Shown here in pieces: positions 1-7,029 of a DNA stretch of 64,000 bases. A program made the translations under genes and the position numbers. The stretch lies in NCBI GenBank assembly GCA_949282195.1, contig CASDOW010000003.1, positions 1-64,000 on the forward strand, given 5' to 3'. Under the pieces are notes generated by a model. It saw only the letters and a program-made list of their open reading frames with translations. It searched no databases and was not told where the DNA came from. Each line of letters begins with the position of its first letter. Position 1 is the first letter of the stretch. Source of the stretch: an uncultured bacterium (GTDB lineage Bacteria; Cyanobacteriota; Vampirovibrionia; Gastranaerophilales; Gastranaerophilaceae).

Positions 1-1
1 C

Positions 2-238
2 GCACAAGATAATCCTGTACATGCTATACAAAAATTACTTGTGCATAATGTACAGTTTTCACCATACGCAGAACACTCTGTCGTAATATCAGAAACTGAA
101 CCTCCGCCGCCTAAAACAGAGTTAGAAAACTTTTTAGTAATTAACGGCGTAAAAGCAGCTGTGATACAAGAGATTACAATTAGACTTATCAAAAGTTCAA
201 CAAGCGAGAAACCTTTTTTCATGTTTAATATTCCATAG
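2..238 (+). CDS. C-terminal fragment of an unknown protein, cut by the window edge
   Basis: The frame is open from base 2 to the TAG at 236-238, giving about 78 residues. A GTG at 41 could be read as a start, but the frame continues upstream without a stop, so this is more likely the end of a longer gene. The visible part has a short acidic, proline-rich stretch (EPPPPKTE) followed by a segment alternating hydrophobic and polar residues. I recognise no family. The roughly 150 bases after it are very AT-rich and hold no gene. Confidence 0.5.
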   Translation, partial: AQDNPVHAIQKLLVHNVQFSPYAEHSVVISETEPPPPKTELENFLVINGVKAAVIQEITIRLIKSSTSEKPFFMFNIP

Positions 239-392
239 TTTATAATGTATAGTAATATATTTTTATTAAAAATATATTGTACTCTATTAATAATATAATA
301 TAATACATTAAATATCAAGAAAAAATATATATCATTATACTATTATTTTTTACTTTCTTATATTGCAAAATTAATAATATAAGGAGTGTATA

Positions 393-722
393 ATGAATGA
401 TTTAAAGAAACTTTTAGGCAGCAGAATAAAAAAAATCAGAAAAGCAAGAAATTTAACCCAAGAGCAATTGGCAGAATTCGTTAATATCGGTACGCCCAAC
501 ATAAGCTATATTGAAAACGGCAAATTTGCTCCTTCAATGGATACTTTGCAGAAAATTGCTTTAGCGCTAAAGGTTGAACCTTATGAACTATATAAATTTG
601 ATGATTATAAAACGCCTGAACAAATGAAAGAAGAATTGTTTAGTGCTTTTAATGACAATGAAGACATGTTAAAAATTTTTTATGAAATATTTTTAGCTTT
701 AAGATTTACGCTAAATAAATAG
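393..722 (+). CDS. XRE-family helix-turn-helix regulator
   Basis: A 109-residue protein with an N-terminal Cro/C1-type helix-turn-helix at about residues 9-63: SRIKKIRKARNLTQEQLAEF, then the recognition helix (VNIGTPNISYIENGK) and the usual tail (PSMDTLQKIALALKVEPYEL). This family binds DNA as dimers. The C-terminal 40 residues form a short acidic helical tail, perhaps for dimerisation. A good ribosome-binding site (AAGGAG, about 381-386) sets the ATG. The gene ends one base before the convergent cysK stop, so the two 3' ends abut. Its target is unknown; no clear operator palindrome is visible in the AT-rich upstream region. Confidence 0.85.
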   Translation: MNDLKKLLGSRIKKIRKARNLTQEQLAEFVNIGTPNISYIENGKFAPSMDTLQKIALALKVEPYELYKFDDYKTPEQMKEELFSAFNDNEDMLKIFYEIFLALRFTLNK

Positions 723-1634
723 TTAAAATATTTCTTCGGATAAATATCTCATGCCTGTGTCAGGCAGGATTGCTGTTATTATTTTATTTGATGAATTTTG
801 CGCAATTTTGATAGCTGCAGCTATTGCAGCACCTGAAGATATTCCTGCAAATATGCCTTCTTCTTTAGCGAGCTTTTTTGTATACTCAATTGCTTCATCA
901 TCGCTTATTGTTATAACTTCATCTATCAATGAGTTATCAAAATTTTTAGGAATAAAATTTGCGCCAATCCCTTGAATTTTGTGTTGTGCTGCAATATTTT
1001 TGGTTATCATCGGGGAAGAATTTGGCTCAAATCCGATTGCTTTAATTTTTGGGTTTAATTCTTTTAATTTTTTGGCGCAGCCTGTTATTGTGCCGCCTGT
1101 ACCAATTCCTGCCACAATTATATCGATTTTCCCGTCTGTATCATCCCATATTTCTTGTGCTGTTGTACTATAGTGTGTCATTGGGTTTGAAGGATTGTTA
1201 AATTGCTGTGGAATAAAGGAATTTTTTATTTCTTTTTTTAATTCATTTGCTTTATCTATTGCGCCTTGCATGCCTTTTTCTTTTGGTGTGAGTACAAGTT
1301 TTGCTCCATATGCACTCAGGATTGCTCTTCTTTCTTTGCTCATGGATTCAGGCATTGTTAAAATTAATTCATAGCCCATGCTCATGCACACAAGCGCAAG
1401 TCCAATACCTGTATTTCCGCTTGTGGGTTCAATTATTGTTGTTTTGTTTGGTGTTATAATCTTATTTTTTTCTGCTTCTTTAATCATTGATAATGCAACT
1501 CTGTCTTTAATTGAGGAGGCAGGGTTGAAAAATTCAACTTTAGCTAAAATGGTTGAATTGGTATTGTTAAGTTTGTTAATTCTAATTAAGGGAGTATTTC
1601 CGATTAAATCAACAATTGAGTTATAAATTTTCAC
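723..1634 (-). CDS. cysK: Cysteine synthase (O-acetylserine sulfhydrylase)
   Basis: A 303-residue PLP enzyme making L-cysteine from O-acetylserine and sulfide in the cytoplasm, of normal length for the family. The PLP lysine is K43 in NPASSIKDRVALSM. The substrate loop PTSGNTGIGLA follows at about 69-79, and the glycine-rich phosphate loop GIGTGGTITG at about 176-185. SSGAA near the end is also typical. The start is GTG, supported by GAGGTG just upstream; a TATAAT box lies on the minus strand at 1655-1660. No cysE is next to it. A cystathionine beta-synthase-like role is possible from family similarity, but length and motifs favour CysK/CysM. Confidence 0.93.
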   Translation of the reverse strand: MKIYNSIVDLIGNTPLIRINKLNNTNSTILAKVEFFNPASSIKDRVALSMIKEAEKNKIITPNKTTIIEPTSGNTGIGLALVCMSMGYELILTMPESMSKERRAILSAYGAKLVLTPKEKGMQGAIDKANELKKEIKNSFIPQQFNNPSNPMTHYSTTAQEIWDDTDGKIDIIVAGIGTGGTITGCAKKLKELNPKIKAIGFEPNSSPMITKNIAAQHKIQGIGANFIPKNFDNSLIDEVITISDDEAIEYTKKLAKEEGIFAGISSGAAIAAAIKIAQNSSNKIITAILPDTGMRYLSEEIF

Positions 1635-1715
1635 AAGACACCTCTTTTAATAAGATTATACAAAAAAATTTTTATTTTGTTTAGTTTGTTGTATAATATA
1701 TTTGAAATTTAATTT

Positions 1716-1789
1716 CGGGATGTAGCGCAGCTTGGTAGCGCACCGTGTTCGGGTCGCGGGGGCCGCAGGTTCGAATCCTGTCATCCCGA
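1716..1789 (+). tRNA. tRNA-Pro (anticodon CGG)
   Basis: A 74-base cloverleaf. The acceptor stem CGGGATG pairs with CATCCCG and the discriminator is A. The D arm is GCGC/GCGC. The anticodon stem CCGTG/CGCGG encloses loop TTCGGGT, giving anticodon CGG (codon CCG). The T arm GCAGG/CCTGT encloses TTCGAAT, with one G-T pair. The C1-G72 end is typical of bacterial tRNA-Pro. CCA is not encoded. A TATAAT box at 1692-1697 lies at a suitable distance upstream. Confidence 0.95.
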
Positions 1790-1811
1790 TTTTTATTGTG
1801 ATTTTTTGCAT

Positions 1812-1843
1812 AAAAAAATGACCGATTGAACGGTCATTTTTTT
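1812..1843. terminator. Bidirectional intrinsic terminator between tRNA-Pro and the prepilin gene
   Basis: Inverted repeat AAAAAATGACCG / CGGTCATTTTTT with a 5-base loop. A-tract and T-tract on the two sides let it work in both directions: for the tRNA on the plus strand and for the prepilin gene on the minus strand. Confidence 0.85.
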
Positions 1844-1859
1844 ATATTTGTTAAATTAA

Positions 1860-2615
1860 TTATTTTAAGTCAGAAACAATTCTACCTGTAACTGTTGATT
1901 TTTTAGAACCTGCAGTTGCACCGTCGATACCAATGTAGATATAGTATCTGTCACCTGTTAATGAGCTTAATGAAGTACCTGCGTCTAATGTAGATGAAAT
2001 TTGTGGTTCAATTTTGTTTGGACCGTTTGTTAAGCCGTTAACGTCTACAACAACGATAACACAAGCTTTTTCTTGAGCAGAATCATCAGCACCTGCTGAA
2101 TTGATGTCAAGCTTTGTTGAGCAACTAGTACCTTTTGCTTTTGTAACTAAATATGAAATGTTATCATCTGTTGTAATCCATGGTGAAATGTCGCCTATTA
2201 AACCAGCATTAAGTGTTTCGCCTGATTCATCAGAACTATCATCAGTTTCTGTTTGGTCTGCTGAAGTTGCAACGCTGAATTGAATAGCTGATCTAAATTG
2301 TGAAGCAGTGTATGTAGGTTCTGCATCAGATATCGATGCTGGAGCTGCCGCATAGTCTTTAACAGCCAAGTTTTGGTTTAATGATTGGAACATTTTACCT
2401 ACACCTGTTTTATCTGGTGTTGAAGGTAATTGACCTGCAATTCTTTCCATTGCAGTTAAGTTAACAACAGCGTTGTAAGCTTTTTTGTACGCTGTTTTCC
2501 ATTGTGATTCCGTAACACCTTTCATTAATGACGGAATTGTCATTGTAGCAATGGCACCGATAACCATTAATACAATCAAGATTTCTGCTAATGTAAAACC
2601 CTTTTTAAGTCTCAT
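1860..2615 (-). CDS. Type IV prepilin-like (pseudopilin) surface protein
   Basis: A 251-residue protein with a class III signal peptide. The basic leader MRLKKG is followed by FTLAEILIVLMVIGAIATM; prepilin peptidase would cut after G6, leaving F7 with the conserved glutamate at +5 (E11) and a hydrophobic assembly helix. The remaining ~215 residues are soluble and low in charge and contain DVNG and YYIYIGIDG, as in pseudopilin beta-sheet domains. The family forms pili or type II secretion pseudopili. No assembly genes are nearby, so it must rely on a machine encoded elsewhere. The promoter is a perfect sigma-70 consensus (2661-2689), which suggests strong expression. The exact role, pilus subunit or minor pseudopilin, cannot be told. 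Confidence 0.85.
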   Translation of the reverse strand: MRLKKGFTLAEILIVLMVIGAIATMTIPSLMKGVTESQWKTAYKKAYNAVVNLTAMERIAGQLPSTPDKTGVGKMFQSLNQNLAVKDYAAAPASISDAEPTYTASQFRSAIQFSVATSADQTETDDSSDESGETLNAGLIGDISPWITTDDNISYLVTKAKGTSCSTKLDINSAGADDSAQEKACVIVVVDVNGLTNGPNKIEPQISSTLDAGTSLSSLTGDRYYIYIGIDGATAGSKKSTVTGRIVSDLK

Positions 2616-2660
2616 AGTAATACTTCCTTCGTAAACTAATAAATTTTCTATCTTGTTTCA

Positions 2661-2689
2661 ATTATATTGTCTGTTTAGTCTCTTGTCAA
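2661..2689 (-). promoter_or_regulatory. Perfect consensus sigma-70 promoter of the prepilin gene
   Basis: Read on the minus strand: TTGACA, exactly 17 bases, then TATAAT. Transcription would start near 2654, leaving a leader of about 40 bases that carries an AGGAAG ribosome-binding site before the ATG at 2615. No other promoter in the window matches both boxes and spacing perfectly. Confidence 0.85.
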
Positions 2690-2713
2690 TTAAAAATAAT
2701 CTTTTCATATTAA

Positions 2714-3505
2714 TTAACTATTTTTAATGATTTTAAGTGTGTTTTTTTTGCGTGCTTTTATGTCTTTAATCTTGTGTATTTCATATATTCTGCCGACCAG
2801 TGACTTTGTTGCTTCTGAGTGCGGTTTGTTTGAAATATATTTCTTATAAAATCTTATTGCTTTTGTATATTTTTCAAGTTTATCAAAGCAAATCCCTAAT
2901 CCTAAATATGCTCTATAATATTCATCGTTAATTTTAAGTATTTTTTTAAAAAGCGAAATTGCTTTGTCGTATTTTTGATTTTCTATGTGCATGCTTGCTA
3001 AGTTTGCCATGGCGGGAATATAGTTGGGATTTTTTTCAATAATAGTGTTATATACCAGTTCTGCCATGTCTTCTTCGCCTGATAATTCATGCGTCAGGGC
3101 AAGCTTAATTTGCGCATTTTTATTATTTGGTTCTAATTTAATTGTTCTTATAAAATTCTTTTTTGCATTACAATTATCTGCGCTAAGAAGATAATTAAGC
3201 CCTAATTCATAATAAATTTCAGAGTCAAAGCCATAAACATTTCTTGCGCTTTTTAGATGTTTGATTGCTTTATCGTATTCTTTTAAATTTTTATATGCCT
3301 TTGATGCGCCTTTGTAGGCATATAGATTTTTTTTATCTATCATTAATGAAATTAAATATTCTTTTACGGCTTTTCTGTATTCATTTTTAAGCATGAAAGA
3401 ATCGCCAAGCGCACAGAAGAAATTTTTATCCTTCTTTGTCGGATTAGAAATAAAACGGCTTTGATTAAAATCTTTTGTTTTATCGTTTGTATATCTTAAA
3501 CTCAA
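2714..3505 (-). CDS. Tetratricopeptide repeat (TPR) protein
   Basis: A 263-residue soluble protein with about six TPR units from residue 28 to 240. Repeats such as YEIYYELGLNYLL, PAMANLASMHIENQKYDKAI and RAYLGLGICFDKLEKYTKAI show the W/L-G-Y-A-P spacing of 34-residue helical hairpins. TPRs are protein-binding scaffolds and do not by themselves define a function. There is no signal peptide. The basic C-terminal tail (IKDIKARKKNTLKIIK) is unusual. The gene diverges from the MscS-type channel gene and lies about 100 bases downstream of the prepilin promoter, with no obvious coupling. Confidence 0.8.
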   Translation of the reverse strand: MSLRYTNDKTKDFNQSRFISNPTKKDKNFFCALGDSFMLKNEYRKAVKEYLISLMIDKKNLYAYKGASKAYKNLKEYDKAIKHLKSARNVYGFDSEIYYELGLNYLLSADNCNAKKNFIRTIKLEPNNKNAQIKLALTHELSGEEDMAELVYNTIIEKNPNYIPAMANLASMHIENQKYDKAISLFKKILKINDEYYRAYLGLGICFDKLEKYTKAIRFYKKYISNKPHSEATKSLVGRIYEIHKIKDIKARKKNTLKIIKNS

Positions 3506-3577
3506 AATTTCCCCCTGTCATATTAAGTTTAGCCACTAAGTTAAAAAAACAGATTAATCGGAAGATGAATTTTAGTT

Positions 3578-3606
3578 TTGACCTAAAGGTTTATTTTTTT
3601 TATAAT
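3578..3606 (+). promoter_or_regulatory. Sigma-70 promoter of the MscS-type channel gene
   Basis: TTGACC, 17 bases, then TATAAT. The predicted start near 3613 leaves a short leader with a strong ribosome-binding site (GGGGGA) before the ATG at 3639. Confidence 0.75.
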
Positions 3607-3638
3607 TAAATTTACGATATTAATTTTCGGGGGATTTT

Positions 3639-4496
3639 ATGGAAGAATTTTTAAAGTTAGAATTTGCACAGCTAAGACCTGAATATGTTAAGATTATTGT
3701 TTTTATTTTTTCTTTTATAAAGTGTACTTTTTTATTTTTGTTGAGCATTAAAATCGTGAGAGTTTTTTCTTCTAAGTTAATCAATAAAATTAAGGATAAA
3801 CTTGATTCTCAGGAAAGAATTCAACAAGTTATTACCTTGAAAGTTATAATTGTTCATGCCCTTGAAGTTTTTATTGTTGCAATATATTTAATGAGCATTC
3901 TTTTTCTTATTGGTATTGATGTTAGACCTCTTTTAGCAACAGCAGGGGTTTTAGGGGTTGCAATCGGTTTTGGATCTAAAAAGCTTGTAGAAGATGTTAT
4001 TTCAGGTATTATTATACTACTAGAAGGGCAAATAAGAGTAGGGGATTATGTTGAAATTGGCGATATGAAGGGTGTGGTAGAAAAAATTACCTTGCCTTTG
4101 ATTACGGTTAGAACAATTGATACAGGTGCACTTTGTTTCATCAGAAGCGGTTATATTAATACAATTGTTAATCACACCATGGTTTATTCATATTCTTTCT
4201 TTGCTTTTGATGTTGCATATGGAACAGATATTGAGCATGTGCAAAATGTTATTAAAAAATCTTTTAATATTTTACTGGAAAATGATGAGTATAAAAATAT
4301 TGTTTTGTCTGATATTGAAATATTTGGGCTTGATGAATTTAAAGAAAGTTCGCTATGTATAAAATGTCGAGTAAAAACTCAACCAAAAGGACAATGGATA
4401 ATAAGAAGAGCATTTAATAAAATAATAAAAGAACAATTTGAAATTGAGAATATCGAAATACCATTCAACCAATTGGTTGTTACTAATAAGGCATAA
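3639..4496 (+). CDS. Small-conductance mechanosensitive channel (MscS family)
   Basis: A 285-residue inner-membrane protein, close to the length of E. coli MscS. Three hydrophobic segments lie at about residues 15-40, 70-90 and 95-125. The pore helix is glycine/alanine rich (ATAGVLGVAIGFGSKKLVED), followed by the beta-domain signature LLEGQIRVGDYVEIGDMKGVVEKI. The C-terminal alpha/beta domain is present. Such channels open on membrane tension and release solutes during hypo-osmotic shock. Its own promoter is at 3578-3606. The lipoprotein gene starts two bases after its stop, so the two are probably co-transcribed. Confidence 0.9.
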   Translation: MEEFLKLEFAQLRPEYVKIIVFIFSFIKCTFLFLLSIKIVRVFSSKLINKIKDKLDSQERIQQVITLKVIIVHALEVFIVAIYLMSILFLIGIDVRPLLATAGVLGVAIGFGSKKLVEDVISGIIILLEGQIRVGDYVEIGDMKGVVEKITLPLITVRTIDTGALCFIRSGYINTIVNHTMVYSYSFFAFDVAYGTDIEHVQNVIKKSFNILLENDEYKNIVLSDIEIFGLDEFKESSLCIKCRVKTQPKGQWIIRRAFNKIIKEQFEIENIEIPFNQLVVTNKA

Positions 4497-4498
4497 TT

Positions 4499-4786
4499 AT
4501 GGATAAGAAAATATTTATATTTTTATTTATTTTATTTTGTGGTTTAATGAGTTGTGTGCTTTGCGGTTGTCAAAATGGAAGTATACAATTTTATCGCGAA
4601 AGCAAGGTGCAGAAGGTTATAAAGGATGTTTTGCCGCAACAGAAGAAAGATGAAATAATTAAGTCTTCAGGTATTGTTATCTATCGAGATAACACATCGA
4701 ATAAACAAAATAGCACATCGGGAAATAGAGAAATACATTTCGGACCGAAAGATATAAATTTTGATTTGCCGATAAGAATAAAGTAA
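4499..4786 (+). CDS. Small predicted lipoprotein
   Basis: A 95-residue protein with a lipoprotein signal: MDKK, a hydrophobic stretch, then the lipobox LCGC with the acylated cysteine at about residue 24. The mature part is short (about 70 residues), polar and low-complexity, with no family I recognise. Two bases after the MscS-type gene, it is likely translated from the same message. Lgt, the enzyme that would modify it, is encoded at 31136-31945. Confidence 0.65.
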   Translation: MDKKIFIFLFILFCGLMSCVLCGCQNGSIQFYRESKVQKVIKDVLPQQKKDEIIKSSGIVIYRDNTSNKQNSTSGNREIHFGPKDINFDLPIRIK

Positions 4787-4812
4787 TTAACAACAAAAGA
4801 AAGGAATATGTT

Positions 4813-5166
4813 ATGTTATCTAAGCACGGAACGCTCGAAAGTGCAATATTGAGCACTCTTTGGAATCTTGAAAAAGACGGAGTCATGACTAATACAGTTA
4901 AAGATGTATATGAAATATTAGCAAAAAATGGTGCTGATAAAAGAGCATATACGACAATCAAGACTGTCATGGACAGATTATTTGAAAAAAATATTTTAAT
5001 GAGATATAAGCAAGGAAAAAAATTCTTTTACAGGACTGCTTTTTCAAACGATGAAATTGTTATTAATTCGCTAAAAGAAATTGCAAACAGGTATTGTAAC
5101 GGTGATTTATCAAGATTGTCAAATATTTTAAAAGCAATTGATAACGACCGTCTTGTTGGTGTATAG
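4813..5166 (+). CDS. BlaI/MecI/CopY-family transcriptional repressor
   Basis: A 117-residue winged-helix protein. The family signature is visible: ESAILSTLWNLEKDG at the N-terminus, VKDVYEILAKNG, the recognition region RAYTTIKTVMDRLFEKN and the wing YKQGKKFFYRTAFS; the C-terminal helices serve dimerisation. Relatives repress beta-lactamase, PBP2a or copper genes and are released by proteolysis or metal. No BlaR/MecR sensor protease and no beta-lactamase gene is nearby. Instead the gene heads a tight run into rsmH-ftsL-ftsI-murE, in the place mraZ often holds. The ATG at 4813 follows AAGGAA by a good distance. I see no TACA-TGTA operator close by. Confidence 0.85.
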   Translation: MLSKHGTLESAILSTLWNLEKDGVMTNTVKDVYEILAKNGADKRAYTTIKTVMDRLFEKNILMRYKQGKKFFYRTAFSNDEIVINSLKEIANRYCNGDLSRLSNILKAIDNDRLVGV

Positions 5167-5173
5167 TGAATTA

Positions 5174-5554
5174 ATGGAAAGCGAAAAGTTAAAAATATAC
5201 CAAAATAGGCTTTTAGTTGCTGATTTGATTAATGATGTCTTGTGTAACAAAAAAAGCGTGCAAGACGCGCTTTCGTTGTTTCCTGACGATAAGAACGACA
5301 TTAATATTAAATGTGCATTTGATGCTTTAATGCATAGAGAAGCAGACGAAGATTTAAGAGCCAAAATCAGGGATTATGCAATGGTTCAAGATGATTTTTT
5401 GGCTCAGATTGCCGAAATTTTAAAAGAAAATCAAAGACTGCCTAAAAATATCATTGCGTCTTATCTTAAATTTCATAGTGATGATTTAGTGTCTGAAAAG
5501 GAAAATAATTTAAAAACTGTTTTAAAAAAAATCAAAAGAATGATAAACTTTTAG
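5174..5554 (+). CDS. Unknown small protein in the division/cell-wall operon
   Basis: A 126-residue soluble, acidic, mostly helical protein if the ATG at 5174 is used. The frame is open back to 5138, but that start would overlap the BlaI-like gene by 29 bases; GTG at 5159 is another option, and no strong ribosome-binding site settles it. Visible features are LVADLINDVLCNKKSVQDAL, the charged stretch LMHREADEDLRAKI and a basic C-terminus (VLKKIKRMINF). I do not recognise the family. It lies 7 bases after the regulator and 2 bases before rsmH, so it is part of the operon. Its conservation only in this lineage is a guess. Confidence 0.7.
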   Translation: MESEKLKIYQNRLLVADLINDVLCNKKSVQDALSLFPDDKNDINIKCAFDALMHREADEDLRAKIRDYAMVQDDFLAQIAEILKENQRLPKNIIASYLKFHSDDLVSEKENNLKTVLKKIKRMINF

Positions 5555-5556
5555 TT

Positions 5557-6501
5557 ATGAGTGAAAATAATTTATCTGAAAAAAAAGAATTTGTGCACTA
5601 TACGGTCATGAAAAATGAAGTCGTAGATAGTTTAAATTGTTATAATTCAGATAAAATTTTTGTTGATTGTACTCTTGGCGGCGGCGGGCACAGCGAAGAA
5701 ATATTAAAAAGAATTTCTCCAAATGGCAGACTAATTTCTTTTGATGTGGATGATGATGCTATTAATCATGCTTCTAACAGATTGAAAGATTATAAAAATA
5801 TAACAATAATTAAAGGCAGTTATGCTGATATTGAGGCGCATTTACGCAATTTAGGTATAGAAAAGATTACAGGAGGCGTAATTTTTGATTTAGGGGCTTC
5901 ATATCACCAATTAACCAGTGCGCAGCGCGGGTTTAGTTTTATGAAAGATGCACCTTTGGATATGCGCTTTAATCAAGAACAGAATTTTAGCGCTTATGAT
6001 ATTGTTAATAAATATTCTGAAAAAGATTTGGTTGAGATATTTTCAAATTACGGCGAAGAAAGATTTTCTAAAAGAATTGCTAAAGCTATTGTTCAAAATC
6101 GACCGATTAAAACAACTCTTGAACTCGCGCAATTGATTATTAGTTCTACACCTAAAATTAAATCAAAAATTCATCCTGCAACAAGGGTATTTCAGGCTCT
6201 TAGGATTGAAGTTAATCATGAATTGTTAAATTTTGAAAATACATTATTAAAAGTTATAAATTTATGTGATGTTGGTGCTATAATAAGTCTGTTAACTTTC
6301 CATTCTTTGGAAGATCGACTAGCGAAACGAACTTTGAAATTATATTCTTCATGCAGGTGTGATAAGTATGCGCCCATATGTACATGCGGGGGTAAATTAT
6401 TAGAATTAGTTAATAAAAAGCCTATAATTGCAAGCGATGAAGAATTAAAAATTAATCCTCCATCAAGGAGTGCAAAGCTAAGAGTAGCAATGCGAGTGTA
6501 G
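5557..6501 (+). CDS. rsmH: 16S rRNA m4C1402 N4-methyltransferase
   Basis: A 314-residue SAM-dependent methyltransferase (MraW) that methylates N4 of C1402 in 16S rRNA. Signatures are HYTVMKNEVVDSL at the start, the SAM loop DCTLGGGGHSEEIL (about 37-50), GVIFDLGASYHQL, the GFSFMKDAPLDMRF motif and the C-terminal LTFHSLEDRLAKR. Length is normal. The ATG lies 2 bases after the preceding stop. It is the usual first enzyme gene of the division/cell-wall cluster. Confidence 0.95.
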   Translation: MSENNLSEKKEFVHYTVMKNEVVDSLNCYNSDKIFVDCTLGGGGHSEEILKRISPNGRLISFDVDDDAINHASNRLKDYKNITIIKGSYADIEAHLRNLGIEKITGGVIFDLGASYHQLTSAQRGFSFMKDAPLDMRFNQEQNFSAYDIVNKYSEKDLVEIFSNYGEERFSKRIAKAIVQNRPIKTTLELAQLIISSTPKIKSKIHPATRVFQALRIEVNHELLNFENTLLKVINLCDVGAIISLLTFHSLEDRLAKRTLKLYSSCRCDKYAPICTCGGKLLELVNKKPIIASDEELKINPPSRSAKLRVAMRV

Positions 6502-6511
6502 TGAGGTTATT

Positions 6512-7015
6512 TTGAATTTAAATAAAGATAAATATAAACAAGATAAAAATAAAGCTTTAAAAAAATCATCTAAAAATCAAAATAAACCAACGTTTAATAA
6601 AAATGATGATTTTTCTGCTCAAAACCCCATTGACAACAATAGTCAGATTATTAGCGGATATTTTTTGGATGAAAAGCCATATAAGGAAATGATTATCCAA
6701 AGAGTTAACAATTTTTTGTATGTTGTTTTGGGTGCATTGGTTTTATTTTGTTTGATTTGTTATTATTTTGTTTCCTGTAAAGAAGTTCAGCTAAATCAAA
6801 TTTCAAGAGAAACATTAGAGTTAAATTACGAAAACGAAGAACTTCAAAATAAAGTTGACTCGCTGCAATCGTATTACAACATCGATAAAGCGGTTTCCAA
6901 AACAAATCTTTTAGAAAGAGCAAAGCATGTTGTTGAAGTTGACGCCATTGATTTGCCTAATTTGAATTTTAATAAAGCAAACAAAAAGAAACATTCTTTA
7001 GTTGTAAGTTATTAG
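6512..7015 (+). CDS. ftsL: FtsL/DivIC-like cell-division protein
   Basis: A 167-residue bitopic membrane protein. A long basic, Asn/Lys-rich cytoplasmic tail (about 1-70) precedes one membrane segment (NFLYVVLGALVLFCLICYYF, about 69-90). An extracytoplasmic coiled coil follows (NYENEELQNKVDSLQSYY). The family binds FtsB and FtsW/FtsI at the division site. Sequence is poorly conserved, so the call rests on topology plus position between rsmH and the penicillin-binding protein gene. The start is TTG at 6512, preceded by GAGGTTA; the cytoplasmic tail is long for FtsL. Confidence 0.7.
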   Translation: MNLNKDKYKQDKNKALKKSSKNQNKPTFNKNDDFSAQNPIDNNSQIISGYFLDEKPYKEMIIQRVNNFLYVVLGALVLFCLICYYFVSCKEVQLNQISRETLELNYENEELQNKVDSLQSYYNIDKAVSKTNLLERAKHVVEVDAIDLPNLNFNKANKKKHSLVVSY

Positions 7016-7029
7016 TATCGGGTGAGAAG

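Noticed and set aside
4677-4970. A 97-codon minus-strand frame across the lipoprotein and BlaI-like genes
   Set aside because: It is antisense to two supported genes, lacks a ribosome-binding site and its translation looks like no known protein.
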